8,411 bases of DNA, taken from the NCBI GenBank assembly GCA_964416065.1, contig CAYQCL010000067.1, positions 1-8,411 on the forward strand. The letters run 5' to 3'. Of the stretch, positions 6,574 through 8,411 are shown in pieces. Position 1 is the stretch's first letter. Every line of letters starts with the position of its first letter. A model generated the notes under the pieces. That model ran no database searches and was not told the origin of the DNA. It saw nothing but the letters and a program-made list of their open reading frames with translations. Both the position numbers and the translations under genes were made by a program. This DNA is from Limiplasma sp964416065 (lineage in GTDB: Bacteria > Bacillota > Clostridia > Christensenellales > Aristaeellaceae).

Positions 6574-7953
6574 TCAATGTTTGCATTTCCTTTTCCTGCC
6601 ATAAATCAGGACACCGACCAAACCGCCGAAGGATACTGCCAGCAGGACAACCCAAAGCGTCATTTGGCTGCTGTCCCCGGTCTGCGGTGGGCTTGTGGTT
6701 GTGCCGGTTGTCGTTGTATCGGTTGTGGCAGAACCGGTAGCGGCGATCACAGTTTTATCCTGTGTAATTTCCTCAGTCAGAGCCTCATCGGAGAAATATT
6801 TACCGCAGTCAGGGCAGTACCAGTAGGCGATATTGCCCGCTTCCGTGCAGGTGGCCGCCTTGGCCTCTACCTTAATTGCATTCTTGTGATTGATGGCCGG
6901 AATCACTGTTTCATCCTGTGTGATCTCATTGGTAAGATCTTCATCGGAGAAATACTTCCCACAGTCAGGGCAGTGCCAGTATTCAATATTTCCATCCTCG
7001 GTGCAGGTGGCCTTTTTTGCCTCTGTCTTGACTGAAGTATGCTTATGGAGCGACTTGCTGTGAAAATAAAAATATTTCTCCGCAGCATTGGACATCTCTC
7101 TGCTTTCTTCGAAGGGCGAACCCTCCATAGCTTTGGCATCATCTTCACTGTCACCTACGAAAACTTCAAAAAGGCCACTGTCACCAGGCGTAATTGTAAA
7201 ATCGCTTGCGCGCACACTGCCGACAACGATCACTTCCGTGTTTCCGGTTACGGATAAACTGTTTTCTGAATTAATTCCATAGAAAAAGTAAATTTCATGC
7301 TCCTCGTGAGTAGCAGAAGCGGTCACAGTGCTGTTGATGATATTGATTTGACCAACTGCCCGAATCGCGTTATTTTCTCTGGCTGAAGCAATTACGTTCG
7401 CCCCATTCTTTATGGTGATATTGTTGCCGCCAATAGCTTCAAGCCCCTGCCCTGCCTCCACACTGAGAGTGATGCCGTCAAAAACAAAGTTCGTAGGGTA
7501 ATGATGAAGCGAATATGCATCTATTTGCGCATATTTTCCGGTAAGAGTAATCGTTCCGGAGCCAGTAAAGGTTAAAGTTCTGGTAGGAACTGGTAAAACT
7601 CTTATGCTTGTAAAACGGTTGTCACCAATGGCGCAGATTGTCAGGTTTTCGAAAGTAGTGTTGTTTTTCCATATAATACTCCCCTCTGTGGAGTGTTCAT
7701 CTGTTGCAAAAGATGCATTATTTAATGTAAGCGTATTCGTATCTGGATCAAAGGTTACGGATTTCGCTTCCCCGTCATTCTCGCCCAGTATGTCGTTTTT
7801 GTTATCGTCCGTAACTTCAACGCCATTTACTATAATTCCATATTCGGAGGAAGCTGTTTCCGCAGCGGATACTGTTCCGGGTAAAATGCCAATTAAAAAG
7901 GCTGAAAAACATAGCGTCAGCAACAGGCTAAAAATTTGTTTTTTTGATTTCAT
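6574..7953 (-). CDS. Sortase-anchored surface protein with a beta-rich N-terminal region and two Cys-containing repeats
   Basis: A 459-residue exported protein. Signal peptide: Lys-rich start (2-5), hydrophobic core to about 26, likely cut after VSA (28-30). Residues about 36-290 are rich in short beta-like strands with Gly, Asn and Thr (FTGSGTITLTG, NNITIKNGANVIASA), suggesting a right-handed beta-helix or carbohydrate-binding fold as in many gut Clostridia surface proteins; no catalytic motif is seen. Two 47-residue repeats (307-353 and 359-405) follow, each with a CPDCGKYFSD core. A Thr-rich linker leads to PPQTGD (422-427), a membrane segment (about 432-450) and a basic tail, a non-canonical LPxTG-type sortase signal. 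AAAGGAG (complement of 7964-7970) lies 10 nt before the ATG. Base composition is more A+T-rich than the genes to the left. Ligand unknown; adhesion or glycan binding is a guess. Confidence 0.85.
   Translation of the reverse strand: MKSKKQIFSLLLTLCFSAFLIGILPGTVSAAETASSEYGIIVNGVEVTDDNKNDILGENDGEAKSVTFDPDTNTLTLNNASFATDEHSTEGSIIWKNNTTFENLTICAIGDNRFTSIRVLPVPTRTLTFTGSGTITLTGKYAQIDAYSLHHYPTNFVFDGITLSVEAGQGLEAIGGNNITIKNGANVIASARENNAIRAVGQINIINSTVTASATHEEHEIYFFYGINSENSLSVTGNTEVIVVGSVRASDFTITPGDSGLFEVFVGDSEDDAKAMEGSPFEESREMSNAAEKYFYFHSKSLHKHTSVKTEAKKATCTEDGNIEYWHCPDCGKYFSDEDLTNEITQDETVIPAINHKNAIKVEAKAATCTEAGNIAYWYCPDCGKYFSDEALTEEITQDKTVIAATGSATTDTTTTGTTTSPPQTGDSSQMTLWVVLLAVSFGGLVGVLIYGRKRKCKH
6739..7035 (-). 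repeat. Two tandem repeat units encoding Cys-containing modules
   Basis: The unit at 6895-7035 (residues 307-353) and the unit at 6739-6879 (residues 359-405) encode closely matching 47-residue segments with a 52-residue period. Shared features are E-A-K-x-A-T-C-T-E, G-N-I-x-Y-W, C-P-D-C-G-K-Y-F-S-D and E-I-T-Q-D-x-T-V-I. Each unit has three cysteines in a C-x10-C-x2-C pattern, which may bind a metal or form disulfides. Modules of this kind recur in Clostridia cell-surface proteins. The repeat length is a multiple of three, so loss or gain would change length without breaking the frame. Confidence 0.85.
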
Positions 7954-8045
7954 GCCTCTCTATCTCCTTTCTGTCTGTTTGAGTTGCTAAACTATGCTAT
8001 TGATAAAAAAGTAGGACTCTTTTTCATATAATCGCGAGCAACGCT

Positions 8046-8226
<181 letters not shown>

Positions 8227-8247
8227 TCATTTTCACATAATAAAATA

Positions 8248-8275
8248 ATTATACTCCTTTTTTTGTCCTTTGCAA
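8248..8275 (-). promoter_or_regulatory. Sigma-A promoter of the repeat ORF and surface protein unit
   Basis: On the minus strand TTGCAA (8275-8270) and a perfect TATAAT (complement of 8248-8253) are 16 nt apart in an A-rich spacer. Transcription would begin near 8241, giving a leader of about 43 nt before the ATG at 8198. No better promoter for the surface protein gene is visible nearer to it. It lies beside the transposase remnant. Confidence 0.65.
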
Positions 8276-8305
8276 CATCACGTCAATGAAATTTTGAAGA
8301 GATAG

Positions 8306-8411
8306 CCCTTTGAAAGGGCTATTGCAGAGAATCCTGGAGCAACGCCTCTGTGTCACAGTGACAGAGGATTTCAATACACAAATAGAGTATTCCATGCAAA
8401 GCTTGATGCAG
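8306..8411 (+). pseudogene. 5'-truncated IS3-family transposase fragment, running off the window
   Basis: After an in-frame TAG at 8303-8305, the frame reads PFERAIAENPGATPLCHSDRG and continues FQYTNRVFHAKLDA to the edge. This is the characteristic stretch of the IS3-family OrfB integrase core (rve fold). The aspartate of HSDRG is the second catalytic residue of the DDE triad. The usual upstream part with the first aspartate is missing: only a few residues left of the stop (NEILKR) might be degenerate transposase, and further left lies the promoter of the repeat ORF. It is therefore a broken copy at its 5' end; whether the 3' part is whole cannot be seen. No terminal inverted repeat is visible. 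Confidence 0.8.

Noticed and set aside
6442..7035. Plus-strand open frame opposite the end of the surface protein gene
   Set aside because: The minus strand has a signal peptide, repeats and a sortase signal with consistent codon structure; the + frame only mirrors the repeats.
8302..8322. Hairpin ATAGCCCTTT/AAAGGGCTAT as a terminator
   Set aside because: No U-tract follows on either strand, and its right arm codes for the transposase fragment.
8251..8411. Open minus-strand frame of 53 codons from the right edge to TAA at 8251
   Set aside because: It is antisense to the transposase fragment, overlaps the promoter at 8248-8275 and shows no family of its own.

Overview
The window looks like chromosomal DNA of a Gram-positive, fairly G+C-rich Clostridia-type bacterium (Bacillota). 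Pointers are strong AGGAGG-type ribosome binding sites, consensus sigma-A promoters, an MgtE magnesium channel, and a surface protein with a sortase-type (PPQTG) C-terminus. The species cannot be named from this sequence.

Layout. Positions 52-1729 (+) hold an M29-family metallo-aminopeptidase and a GNAT acetyltransferase. A near-consensus promoter (1737-1765) then starts a four-gene run, 1800-4727 (+): rfbA, rfbB, a second GNAT acetyltransferase and a Nudix hydrolase. It ends at a strong hairpin terminator that also suits the convergent gene. RfbA and RfbB make dTDP-4-keto-6-deoxyglucose from glucose-1-phosphate. The rhamnose-completing genes rfbC and rfbD are not in the window.

Positions 4776-6366 (-) form a magnesium transport unit: a consensus promoter (6338-6366), a leader of about 180 nt, then mgtE. 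The leader holds a 24-codon upstream ORF (6226-6300) with its own good ribosome binding site and competing RNA pairings over that ORF. This resembles in logic the leader-peptide control of Mg2+ transporters such as mgtA in enterobacteria. I could not fit an M-box to it.

Positions 6531-8411 are visibly more A+T-rich and look like an accessory module. A sortase-anchored surface protein (6574-7953, -) lies downstream of a small ORF (8046-8198, -) with its own promoter and a near-ideal ribosome binding site. The start codon of this ORF is followed almost at once by nine TCTA units. A rho-independent terminator sits inside the 3' part of the same ORF, between it and the surface gene. Slippage of the repeat would decide whether ribosomes run over the terminator (9 or 10 units) or stop before it (8 or 11 units). 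This is a candidate phase-variable attenuator for a surface protein and the most interesting thing in the window. The right edge carries a 5'-truncated piece of an IS3-family transposase (+), consistent with a mobile or recombined region.
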